From assembly GCA_002314795.1 (NCBI GenBank), contig DCHI01000073.1, positions 37,195-43,170 on the forward strand: a DNA stretch of 5,976 nt, given 5' to 3'. This DNA comes from Bacteroidales bacterium UBA1756. Lineage in GTDB: Bacteria > Bacteroidota > Bacteroidia > Bacteroidales > WCHB1-69. The notes under the pieces were generated by a model, which worked only from the letters and a program-made list of their open reading frames with translations, ran no database searches and was not told the DNA's origin. This document shows, in pieces, positions 1-5,623 of this stretch. Both the position numbers and the translations under genes were made by a program. Within the stretch, counting starts at the first letter, position 1. The number at the start of each line of letters is the position of its first letter.

Positions 1-45
1 CGTCGCGAAGGCGGCCACGGTCCTCGCAGAGACGAACGCAAATAA
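1..45 (+). CDS. 3' end of an upstream gene with a basic Gly/Arg-rich C-terminus (partial)
   Basis: The first 45 bases read in frame 1 as RREGGHGPRRDERK followed by TAA, and an intrinsic terminator begins five bases after the stop, which is what the end of a gene looks like. Only 14 residues are present, so the product cannot be named. Arg/Gly-rich, highly charged tails of this kind are known at the C-termini of Bacteroidetes DEAD-box RNA helicases and small RNA-binding proteins, where they bind RNA nonspecifically; that is a guess from composition alone. The other two forward frames run on through the terminator, which argues against them. The gene belongs to a separate transcription unit from the genes that follow. 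Confidence 0.55.
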   Translation, partial: RREGGHGPRRDERK

Positions 46-50
46 TCATA

Positions 51-77
51 AAAACCTCTCTTCGGAGAGGTTTTTTT
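51..77 (+). terminator. Intrinsic terminator with UUCG tetraloop
   Basis: A perfect 10-bp stem, AAAACCTCTC (51-60) with GAGAGGTTTT (65-74), encloses the loop TTCG and runs into a tract of seven T (71-77). The C(UUCG)G loop is the classic extra-stable tetraloop. The A-tract on the 5' side mirrors the T-tract, so the element could also work in the reverse direction, but no reverse-strand gene is seen nearby. It ends the upstream gene and insulates it from the ATPase gene at 149. Confidence 0.92.
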
Positions 78-101
78 ATGGGTTAGATTCACATTTTTTC
101 C

Positions 102-109
102 TACTTTTG
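102..109 (+). promoter_or_regulatory. Bacteroidetes-type promoter, -7 box TACTTTTG
   Basis: TACTTTTG matches the Bacteroidetes primary sigma factor -7 consensus TAnnTTTG exactly, and the same nonamer TACTTTTGC recurs at 2482 and 3865, each time just upstream of a gene. It sits between the terminator and the ATPase start at 149, giving a leader of roughly 35 bases. No clear -33 TTTG is visible at the expected distance. The leader just before the ATG is pure A/T, including the inverted repeat TTATTAT/ATAATAA (131-137 and 141-147), with no Shine-Dalgarno sequence, as is usual in this phylum. Confidence 0.75.
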
Positions 110-148
110 CCCGCCATTACATAAAGATAATTATTATAAAATAATAAA

Positions 149-1276
149 ATGAAAAAAATTACTAACCCTTTCATTATCAGCGGTTACGAAGGAGACCTGT
201 ACTTTTGCGACCGATGTTCTGAAACACAACGACTACGTGATGAGATTTCCAACGGGAACAACGTCGCACTTATCGCCACTCGTCGAATGGGGAAAAGCGG
301 TCTTATCCATCATTTTTTTCAACAACCTGACATACAAGCCGACTACTACACTTTTTTTATTGATATCTACGATACCAAAACATTAGCAGAATTGGTAATG
401 AAATTGGGACGCGAAATCGTCGAACGCCTTTCTCCCCACGGACTTACAGCAGTAAAAAAGTTTTGGGATTGTGTCCGCACGCTCCAAGCGGGAATCACCT
501 TTTCGCCATCCGGGGAGGTGTCCTTTACACTTCAAGTAGGCGACATCAAACAGAGTAACAATACTTTAGACGAAATTTTCAAATACCTCAACAGTGCAGA
601 AAAACCTTGCATAGTCGCCATTGATGAGTTTCAACAGATTGCCAATTATCCAGAAACCAATATGGAAGCGACACTCCGAACCTACATCCAACAGAGTCAC
701 AATACTCAGTTTATTTTTTCGGGGAGCCAGCGTCACACGATGAGCCAAATGTTCATCAGCGCGGCAAGACCATTTTTTCAAAGCGTTTCCATTATGCATC
801 TTGAGGCCATCAATCAAACAAAATACGATGAATTTGCAAAAAAACATTTTGCCGATGCGGGCAAGCAACTTGCCGACGATGTGACCGAAAACGTTTATGC
901 TTTTAGCAATGGAATAACGTGGTATTCTCAGAAAATTTTCAATACGCTATTTGCACAAACACCGGTAGGCACAACCTGTTTTGGGGACAGTATTCCCGAT
1001 ACAATTCATTATATCATTAATACACAAGAATATAGCTTCAAGGAAATGATGTTCCGACTCCCGGAAAAGCAAAAAAACGTTTTGACGGCATTGGCCAAAG
1101 AGGGGCAAGCACACGCAATTACTTCTGGGAACTTCATAAAAAAATACAGTCTGTCTTCCGCAAGCTCCGTTCAAGCGGCGGTTAAAGGTCTTTTAGAAAA
1201 AGACTTTATAACCCACGAGGACGGAACTTACCGAGTTTATGACCTGTTTTTAGCCCGCTGGCTTCAGAACAATTAA
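149..1276 (+). CDS. Archaeal-type/STAND P-loop ATPase (ATP-binding protein)
   Basis: This 375-aa cytoplasmic protein has no signal peptide or membrane segment. The N-terminus carries the family entry motif NPF...GYEGDLYFCDR (residues 7-22). A Walker A loop follows, ATRRMGKS (43-50), with Ala in place of the first Gly as is common in this family. Walker B is CIVAIDEFQQ (154-163), with D159 and E160 for Mg and water activation, and a sensor-1-like strand is FIFSGSQ (188-194). The C-terminal part (about 300-375) looks like a winged helix and ends in YRVYDLFLARWL, the usual close of the PF01637 (archaeal ATPase) family. Such proteins are numerous in Bacteroidetes and archaea and belong with the STAND NTPases. 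Their targets are unknown; ATP-dependent switching or a defence/selfish role has been proposed. Unlike the ATPase at 2544 it has no DUF234 nuclease domain. The SGNH hydrolase gene follows 28 bp downstream with no visible promoter. The family call is firm and the biological role is unknown. Confidence 0.9.
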   Translation: MKKITNPFIISGYEGDLYFCDRCSETQRLRDEISNGNNVALIATRRMGKSGLIHHFFQQPDIQADYYTFFIDIYDTKTLAELVMKLGREIVERLSPHGLTAVKKFWDCVRTLQAGITFSPSGEVSFTLQVGDIKQSNNTLDEIFKYLNSAEKPCIVAIDEFQQIANYPETNMEATLRTYIQQSHNTQFIFSGSQRHTMSQMFISAARPFFQSVSIMHLEAINQTKYDEFAKKHFADAGKQLADDVTENVYAFSNGITWYSQKIFNTLFAQTPVGTTCFGDSIPDTIHYIINTQEYSFKEMMFRLPEKQKNVLTALAKEGQAHAITSGNFIKKYSLSSASSVQAAVKGLLEKDFITHEDGTYRVYDLFLARWLQNN

Positions 1277-1304
1277 AATAAATATTCAAATAAAACATTT
1301 CATT

Positions 1305-2369
1305 ATGAAAAAAATCATCCCCCTCCTGCTTGCGGCACTCACGCTGACTGCCGGCGCACAAACCACCAAAAAAGTTCTTTTCATCGGAAACAGTTACACC
1401 TACGTCAACGACCTTCCCAATATGCTGAAAACGTTAGCCTTAGGCTGCGGCGACACGCTGAATTACTCGCAAAGTACCCCGGGCGGCTGCACGTTCAGTA
1501 GTCATTTGAGCAACTCCACCACGATGAATTACATCAACGCGGGCGGCTGGGACAACGTCATTTTGCAGGAGCAGAGCCAGAATCCCGCTTTCCCAATCGG
1601 GCAAGTGGAAAGTCAATGCTTCCCTTACGCACAACAGCTTTGTGAAAGCATTCGCGCCACTTCTCCGGACGCGGGCATCGTCTTTTATATGACGTGGGGA
1701 CGAAAGAACGGAGATGCCAGCAACTGCGCCGCCTACCCTCCTATTTGTACCCACAACGGGATGGACAGCTTGCTTTACCATCGCTATATGATGATGGGCG
1801 AACGCAACGAAGCCGTTGTTTCACCAGTAGGTCGCGTCTGGCACGTTCTCCGCGACAACCATCCGGAAATCGAACTTTACAGCTCCGATGAAAGTCACCC
1901 GTCGGTGGCAGGAACGTATGCCGCCGCCGTCACCTTCTACACCATCCTGTTCAAAAAATCACCGGAATGCATCAGTAATGCAATGACGTTGGATTCCGCC
2001 ACTGCCGCGAACATTCGCCAGACGGTTGAGACGGTGGTTTACGACCGTTTGGATTTCTGGTACCAGTATGCGGAGGAGCCGTCCAACATCAGCAACCAAC
2101 AGATTACAAGTACCTTGCAGGTTTATCCGAACCCGACTTCCGATATGATAAACATTGAGCTTCCGCAAGCCGAAAACGGGAAATACGTGCTCAACATATA
2201 CAACAGTGTGGGCGAGCGGGTACATCAGGAGCCGATCAATGGCGGAGGGACAGTGCGGGTTTCGATACAGAAATTTCCTGCCGGCACCTACTTTGTCGAA
2301 GCGGTTTCCGGAGACGGGAGGAAGAATGGCCGCAACTCCGTACTGCGGGCTGTAATTGTCAAGAGATAG
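1305..2369 (+). CDS. Secreted SGNH/GDSL hydrolase with T9SS type A sorting domain
   Basis: The 354-aa product is predicted to cross the inner membrane by Sec and the outer membrane by the type IX system. Residues 1-18 form a signal peptide (Lys-Lys, a Leu/Ala core, then AGA), with cleavage likely before Q19; there is no lipobox Cys. The SGNH fold follows. Block I is VLFIGNSYT with nucleophile S30, a conserved strand VILQEQSQNP (85-94) occupies the usual block III region, and block V is SSDESHPS with D195 and H198 completing the triad. The overall look resembles the DUF4886-type SGNH hydrolases of Bacteroidetes. After a linker (about 255-268), residues 270-354 form the sorting domain: LQVYPNPTSD, then VLNIYNSVGERV, then FPAGTYFVEAV, ending in basic VKR. 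SGNH enzymes usually remove acyl esters from carbohydrates or lipids; the substrate here cannot be read from sequence. The gene looks richer in G/C than the two ATPase genes around it. It lies 28 bp after the ATPase gene, so co-transcription is plausible but unproven. Confidence 0.9.
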   Translation: MKKIIPLLLAALTLTAGAQTTKKVLFIGNSYTYVNDLPNMLKTLALGCGDTLNYSQSTPGGCTFSSHLSNSTTMNYINAGGWDNVILQEQSQNPAFPIGQVESQCFPYAQQLCESIRATSPDAGIVFYMTWGRKNGDASNCAAYPPICTHNGMDSLLYHRYMMMGERNEAVVSPVGRVWHVLRDNHPEIELYSSDESHPSVAGTYAAAVTFYTILFKKSPECISNAMTLDSATAANIRQTVETVVYDRLDFWYQYAEEPSNISNQQITSTLQVYPNPTSDMINIELPQAENGKYVLNIYNSVGERVHQEPINGGGTVRVSIQKFPAGTYFVEAVSGDGRKNGRNSVLRAVIVKR

Positions 2370-2370
2370 T

Positions 2371-2419
2371 TTCCTACTTCTTACTTCCTACTTCCTACTT
2401 CCTACTTCCTACCTCCTAC
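2371..2419. repeat. Tandem heptamer array, seven copies of TTCCTAC
   Basis: Seven consecutive 7-bp units begin two bases after the SGNH hydrolase stop codon. Units 1, 3, 4, 5 and 6 are exactly TTCCTAC, unit 2 is TTCTTAC and unit 7 is CTCCTAC; a decayed remnant (TTCTCCT) continues to 2426 and runs into the 16-bp dispersed repeat. The top strand is almost all pyrimidine with one A per unit. No hairpin forms, so it is not an intrinsic terminator. Its length could vary between strains by slippage. The function is unknown. Confidence 0.93.
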
Positions 2420-2422
2420 TTC

Positions 2423-2438
2423 TCCTGACTTTGACACT
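2423..2438. repeat. 16-bp dispersed direct repeat, copy 1
   Basis: TCCTGACTTTGACACT occurs here and, identically and in the same orientation, at 5888-5903. Both copies lie in noncoding DNA 37-43 bp upstream of a Bacteroidetes -7 box. The sequence contains a TTTG like the -33 element, but it is too far from the -7 box to be that element. It may be an activator site or the conserved edge of a dispersed noncoding element; sequence alone does not decide. Confidence 0.8.
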
Positions 2439-2481
2439 CAAAAAAATCAGAGAATCAATTAAATCTACAATAAAAAAATAG

Positions 2482-2489
2482 TACTTTTG
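2482..2489 (+). promoter_or_regulatory. Bacteroidetes-type promoter, -7 box TACTTTTG, for the ATPase-DUF234 gene
   Basis: TACTTTTG matches TAnnTTTG exactly and lies 54 bases before the ATG at 2544. Upstream is A-rich (TACAATAAAAAAATAG). A -33 TTTG is not clear; TTAA at 2459-2462 is the nearest weak candidate. Transcription should start a few bases downstream, within or at the edge of the inverted repeat at 2491. The last three bases of the box are a TTG (2487-2489) in frame with the ATPase gene. It cannot serve as start codon for a transcript from this promoter, because it lies upstream of the transcription start. Confidence 0.78.
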
Positions 2490-2490
2490 C

Positions 2491-2531
2491 AGTTCCGAAA
2501 TGGTCATTTCGGAACTGTCCGTTTCGGAACT
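2491..2531 (+). promoter_or_regulatory. Three-armed symmetric leader element (operator or RNA switch)
   Basis: AGTTCCGAAATG (2491-2502) and CATTTCGGAACT (2505-2516) are perfect 12-bp inverted arms separated by two bases. A third copy of the right half, TTTCGGAACT, follows at 2522-2531, 15 bp from the second. The element begins one base after the -7 box and ends 12 bases before the ATG at 2544, so it covers the transcription start and most of the leader. As DNA it could be an operator with a full palindrome plus an extra half-site. As RNA, the left arm could pair with either right arm, giving two exclusive hairpins. There is no T-tract, so it is not a simple terminator. No regulator gene for it is recognised in the window. 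Confidence 0.75.
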
Positions 2532-2543
2532 AACAAAAGAACG

Positions 2544-3854
2544 ATGAAATTTTATAATAGACAATCCGAACTATCTAATTTAAAGGAAATTAGAAATAAA
2601 TCCCTAAACAATGCGCAAATGACGTTTGTGATGGGAAGGCGGCGTATTGGAAAGACGAAGCTGCTCTTGGAGGCGACAAAATCGGATCCGACGCTATATT
2701 TTTTTGTCACACGGAAATCAGAAACGCTACTTTGCGCCGACTACATTGACGAAATACGCGAAAAATTGGCGATTCCCATTTATGGAGAAATAACGCATTT
2801 TGCAACCTTATTTCAAATATTGCTGGAACATTCCAAACAGAATCCTTTCAACCTGATAATTGATGAATTTCAAGAATTCATTTCCGTAAATTCTTCAGTG
2901 TATGGTGATATTCAGAGACTTTGGGATTTGTACAAGGATGAAAGTCGAATCAATTTGCTCTTGTGTGGATCCATCTATTCTTTGATGCACAAAATATTTG
3001 AAGACAGCAAAGAACCACTATTCGGACGGGCGAACAATCGTATTCTTTTAAATCCCTTTTCGCCTTCTGTTTTAAAGGAGATTTTATCCGATTATTCGCC
3101 GGAATACACGAACGAGGATTTGCTGGCCCTTTATGCTTTTACTGGAGGAATTCCTAAGTACGTTGAATTACTATTAGAAAATAACGCATTGACTTTCAGT
3201 ACAATGGTAGATTATCTGGTACAGCCGAACTCGCTATTTTTCACAGAAGGGAAAACCTTGCTGATTGAAGAGTTCGGGAAAGATTACGCCACCTACTTTT
3301 CCATACTTTCCTGCATTGCAAATGGAATTAACAGCCGGCCAACCATCGAAGGAATACTGCAGCGGGAAATCTCAGGGCACATAACACGTTTGGAACACGA
3401 TTTCGGCCTTATTCGAAAACGCACGCCTCTTTTTTCCAAAAGTGAGACCAAAAATGTCAAATATGAAATTGACGACTGTCCGTTACGATTCTGGTTCCGC
3501 TTCATCTATAAATACGCGCACTTCATTGAAGTAGGGGCCTACGAGCAATTAAAATCACTCATCATCAGAGATTATCCCACCTTTTCCGGAAAAACATTGG
3601 AGAGCTATTTTAAAATGCAATACATTGAAACAAAAGAATTTACATCAATCGGAGGTTTTTGGGATAAAAAGGGAGAACACGAAATTGATATGATTGCGCT
3701 TAATGAGCTGACACACAAGGGAGTTGTTGCAGAGATTAAAAGAAAAAAGGAGAATATCAACTTGAAACAACTGCAACAGAAGGCAGCTTTTTTATGCAAA
3801 GATTTGTCACCTTACGACATTGAATACCGCGCCTTAAGTTTGGAAGATATGTAG
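2544..3854 (+). CDS. Archaeal-type ATPase with C-terminal DUF234 (PD-(D/E)XK nuclease-like) domain
   Basis: The 436-aa cytoplasmic protein starts with MKFYNRQSELSNL, the usual opening of the PF01637-DUF234 family (FYNRExEL). This fixes the start at ATG 2544; an in-frame TTG at 2487 would add 19 residues but lies inside the -7 box. Walker A is GRRRIGKT (31-38), Walker B is NLIIDEFQEF (103-112) with D107 and E108, the sensor strand is LLLCGS (138-143), and the helical lid has FTGGIPKYVELL (199-210). A linker with winged-helix character leads to the DUF234 region, opened by LRFWFRFIYKY (314-324). There, GKTLESYF (E353), EHEIDMIA (E380, D382) and VAEIKRKK (E397, K399) fit the PD-(D/E)XK pattern E...D...ExK, so the nuclease site looks intact. 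The family is common in archaea and Bacteroidetes and its function is unsettled. It is probably transcribed alone from 2482 under control of the symmetric leader. It is clearly distinct from the ATPase at 149, which lacks the nuclease part. Confidence 0.92.
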   Translation: MKFYNRQSELSNLKEIRNKSLNNAQMTFVMGRRRIGKTKLLLEATKSDPTLYFFVTRKSETLLCADYIDEIREKLAIPIYGEITHFATLFQILLEHSKQNPFNLIIDEFQEFISVNSSVYGDIQRLWDLYKDESRINLLLCGSIYSLMHKIFEDSKEPLFGRANNRILLNPFSPSVLKEILSDYSPEYTNEDLLALYAFTGGIPKYVELLLENNALTFSTMVDYLVQPNSLFFTEGKTLLIEEFGKDYATYFSILSCIANGINSRPTIEGILQREISGHITRLEHDFGLIRKRTPLFSKSETKNVKYEIDDCPLRFWFRFIYKYAHFIEVGAYEQLKSLIIRDYPTFSGKTLESYFKMQYIETKEFTSIGGFWDKKGEHEIDMIALNELTHKGVVAEIKRKKENINLKQLQQKAAFLCKDLSPYDIEYRALSLEDM

Positions 3855-3864
3855 AAAAATTTCG

Positions 3865-3872
3865 TACTTTTG
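3865..3872 (+). promoter_or_regulatory. Bacteroidetes-type promoter, -7 box TACTTTTG, for the glycosyltransferase-gmhA unit
   Basis: An exact TAnnTTTG match lies 10 bp after the ATPase-DUF234 stop codon and 43 bp before the ATG at 3916. TTTG at 3839-3842, inside the end of the preceding gene, could be the -33 element, though its 22-bp spacing is on the long side. No terminator separates the preceding gene, so readthrough from it is also possible. Confidence 0.72.
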
Positions 3873-3915
3873 CGGGCTAAAAAAACCGAGCGAGCGTTTA
3901 ACTAATTATTTGAAA

Positions 3916-5046
3916 ATGAAGATTATTATCGTAGGAACAGCATATCCTTATCGAGGCGGATTGGCTGCTTTTAATGAACGTTTGGCACAGGAATTTGTAC
4001 GCGAAGGACACAACGTAGAAGTATATACATTCACACTGCAATATCCCGGTTTTTTATTTCCAGGGAAAACGCAATACTCTACCGAACCCGACCACAGCGG
4101 CTTGACAATTTTTAGAAAAATCAATTCGTGTAATCCTTTCAATTGGATAAAGGTTGGGAAAGAAATCAAGAAAAAATGTCCGGATTTGGTGATTTTCTGC
4201 TATTGGATGTCCTTTATGGCTCCTTGTATGGGGACAATAGCAAAGCAAATAGACAAAAAGGAAACGAAAGTTTTCTCGTTGGTACACAATATGATACCTC
4301 ACGAGAAATCAATTATAGACAAATTACTTCCAGGTTATTTTGTTCGGCAGATGGACGGATTTGTTGCCCTTTCTAAATCCGTCGTGGATGACATTGCAAC
4401 CATCGACAAAAGAAACAAACCGAAAGCATTTTCGCCACATCCCATTTATGACCACTACGGAAGAATTGAGGACAAGGCGGTAGCAAAACAAAAACTGCAG
4501 TTAGATAAAGATGTTCACTATGTCCTTTTCTTTGGTTTTATTCGAGAATACAAAGGGCTGGACTTGCTCATCAACGCATTTGCGGATGAACGGCTGAAAG
4601 CATTGAATGTCAAGCTCTTGATTGCCGGGGAATTCTATGGCAACGAAGAGTCGTATCAGAACCAAATTGACCGACTGGGGATTCGAGACCAGCTGGTACT
4701 CCGCACGGACTACATTCCTGACAGCGAGGTAGGGAATTATTTCAACGCCTGCGATATCGTGGCACAGCCCTACAAGACAGCTACTCAAAGTGGGGTGACA
4801 CAAATCGCTTTCCATTTTGAAAAGCCAATGTTGGTAACCAATGTCGGAGGCCTTCCGGAAATTGTCCCGAACGGGAAAATCGGATACGTAGTTGAACCTG
4901 ATGCGCAACAAATTGCAGATGCCCTTTTCGACTACTTCGCAAACGATAGGGAGACCACTTTTTCACAAAACGTCATCACTGAAAAATCCAAATACGCTTG
5001 GAATAACCTTACCAACGTGATTCTTAAAACCAGCGCCTGTGAATAG
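3916..5046 (+). CDS. GT-B fold glycosyltransferase, GT4-like
   Basis: This 376-aa cytoplasmic or membrane-associated enzyme should transfer a sugar from a nucleotide donor onto a lipid-linked or glycan acceptor. The N-terminal Rossmann half opens with MKIIIVGTAYPYRGGLAAF, with the glycine-rich loop at 13-15, and contains LVHNMIPHE (122-130). The C-terminal half has FGFIREYKGLDLLI (206-219), LLIAGEFYG (234-242) and CDIVAQPY (279-286), then QSGVTQIAFHFEKPMLVTNVGG from 291 and LPEIV (313-317), the nucleotide-sugar site of GT4-like enzymes. The canonical EX7E pair is not visible; Gln occupies that region (Q291, Q296). ATG 3916 is preferred over TTG 3910, which would add only two residues. The gene's last eight bases overlap gmhA, implying translational coupling. 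Neighbourhood with gmhA suggests, but does not prove, that heptose is the donor or part of the acceptor glycan. Donor and acceptor are not readable from sequence. Confidence 0.92.
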   Translation: MKIIIVGTAYPYRGGLAAFNERLAQEFVREGHNVEVYTFTLQYPGFLFPGKTQYSTEPDHSGLTIFRKINSCNPFNWIKVGKEIKKKCPDLVIFCYWMSFMAPCMGTIAKQIDKKETKVFSLVHNMIPHEKSIIDKLLPGYFVRQMDGFVALSKSVVDDIATIDKRNKPKAFSPHPIYDHYGRIEDKAVAKQKLQLDKDVHYVLFFGFIREYKGLDLLINAFADERLKALNVKLLIAGEFYGNEESYQNQIDRLGIRDQLVLRTDYIPDSEVGNYFNACDIVAQPYKTATQSGVTQIAFHFEKPMLVTNVGGLPEIVPNGKIGYVVEPDAQQIADALFDYFANDRETTFSQNVITEKSKYAWNNLTNVILKTSACE

Positions 5047-5623
5047 AATTATTGAATCCATTCAACAATCCATAGAGACCAAGAAACAGATTCTGGAAGA
5101 CTCCGTTTTCCAAAACAGGATTGCCGATACAGCCCGACTTTTGGTGGAATCTCTTCGTAACGGCGGGAAAATCCACTTCTGCGGGAATGGGGGAAGCGCT
5201 GCCGACGCACAGCACTTGGCCGCAGAACTCTCCGGACGCTTTTACTTTGACCGGCCTCCGCTCAATGCCGAAGCACTCCATTGCAACACTTCCTACCTCA
5301 CCGCCGTTGGCAACGACTACGGCTACGATTTGATTTTTTCCCGCCTTATCCGCGGCACAGGTAAAAAAGGCGACGTACTCGTTGGCATTTCAACTTCCGG
5401 AAATAGCAAAAACATTGTCAAGGCATACGAAGTATGCAAGGAGATGGGGATTTCCGTTGTATCACTGACCGGAGAAACCGGAGGAATTATGAAGGATTTT
5501 TCTGATGTTTTGCTCAATGTTCCGTCCAAAGACACGCCGCGCATTCAAGAGTCTCACATTCTGATAGGCCACATCATCTGCGAATTGGTGGAGACGGAAA
5601 TGTTTGGCCATCTGAGAAAATAA
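5039..5623 (+). CDS. gmhA: Phosphoheptose isomerase (sedoheptulose 7-phosphate isomerase)
   Basis: The 194-aa SIS-domain enzyme converts sedoheptulose 7-phosphate to D-glycero-D-manno-heptose 7-phosphate, the first step of ADP- or GDP-heptose synthesis for LPS core or other surface glycans; it normally works as a cytoplasmic tetramer. Visible signatures are FCGNGGSAADAQHLAAELSG (47-66), the VGNDYGYDLIFSR block (90-102), GISTSGNSKN (116-125), VSLTGETGG (141-149) and RIQESHILIGH (168-178). Residues H59, E63, Q170 and H178 align with the zinc/catalytic set of the E. coli enzyme (H61, E65, Q172, H180), so it should be active. Length matches the family (E. coli 192 aa). The start is GTG 5039, overlapping the glycosyltransferase stop by eight bases; no ATG is available nearby. 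The usual partners for later heptose steps (kinase, phosphatase, nucleotidyltransferase) are not in the window, so they must lie elsewhere. Nothing resembling a terminator follows directly. Confidence 0.95.
   Translation: MNRIIESIQQSIETKKQILEDSVFQNRIADTARLLVESLRNGGKIHFCGNGGSAADAQHLAAELSGRFYFDRPPLNAEALHCNTSYLTAVGNDYGYDLIFSRLIRGTGKKGDVLVGISTSGNSKNIVKAYEVCKEMGISVVSLTGETGGIMKDFSDVLLNVPSKDTPRIQESHILIGHIICELVETEMFGHLRK

Noticed and set aside
131..147. A/T-only inverted repeat TTATTAT/ATAATAA before the first ATPase
   Set aside because: Such low-complexity symmetry is expected in A/T-rich leaders, and the hairpin would be weak; not called as a separate regulatory site.
1440..1781. Antisense open frame of 113 codons inside the SGNH hydrolase gene, and similar frames antisense to the other genes
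   Set aside because: They lie wholly within well-supported genes, have no promoters or recognisable domains, and follow from the codon use of the real gene.
2371..2438. CRISPR-like array
   Set aside because: The 7-bp units are contiguous with no spacers and there are no cas genes; this is a simple tandem repeat.
2370..2460. Terminator for the SGNH hydrolase gene
   Set aside because: The region has repeats and an A-run but no stem-loop followed by a T-tract, so no intrinsic terminator is called.
3881..3915. Possible hairpin AAAC...GTTT around CGAGCGAGCG in the glycosyltransferase leader
   Set aside because: Only four base pairs with a long loop; not significant.
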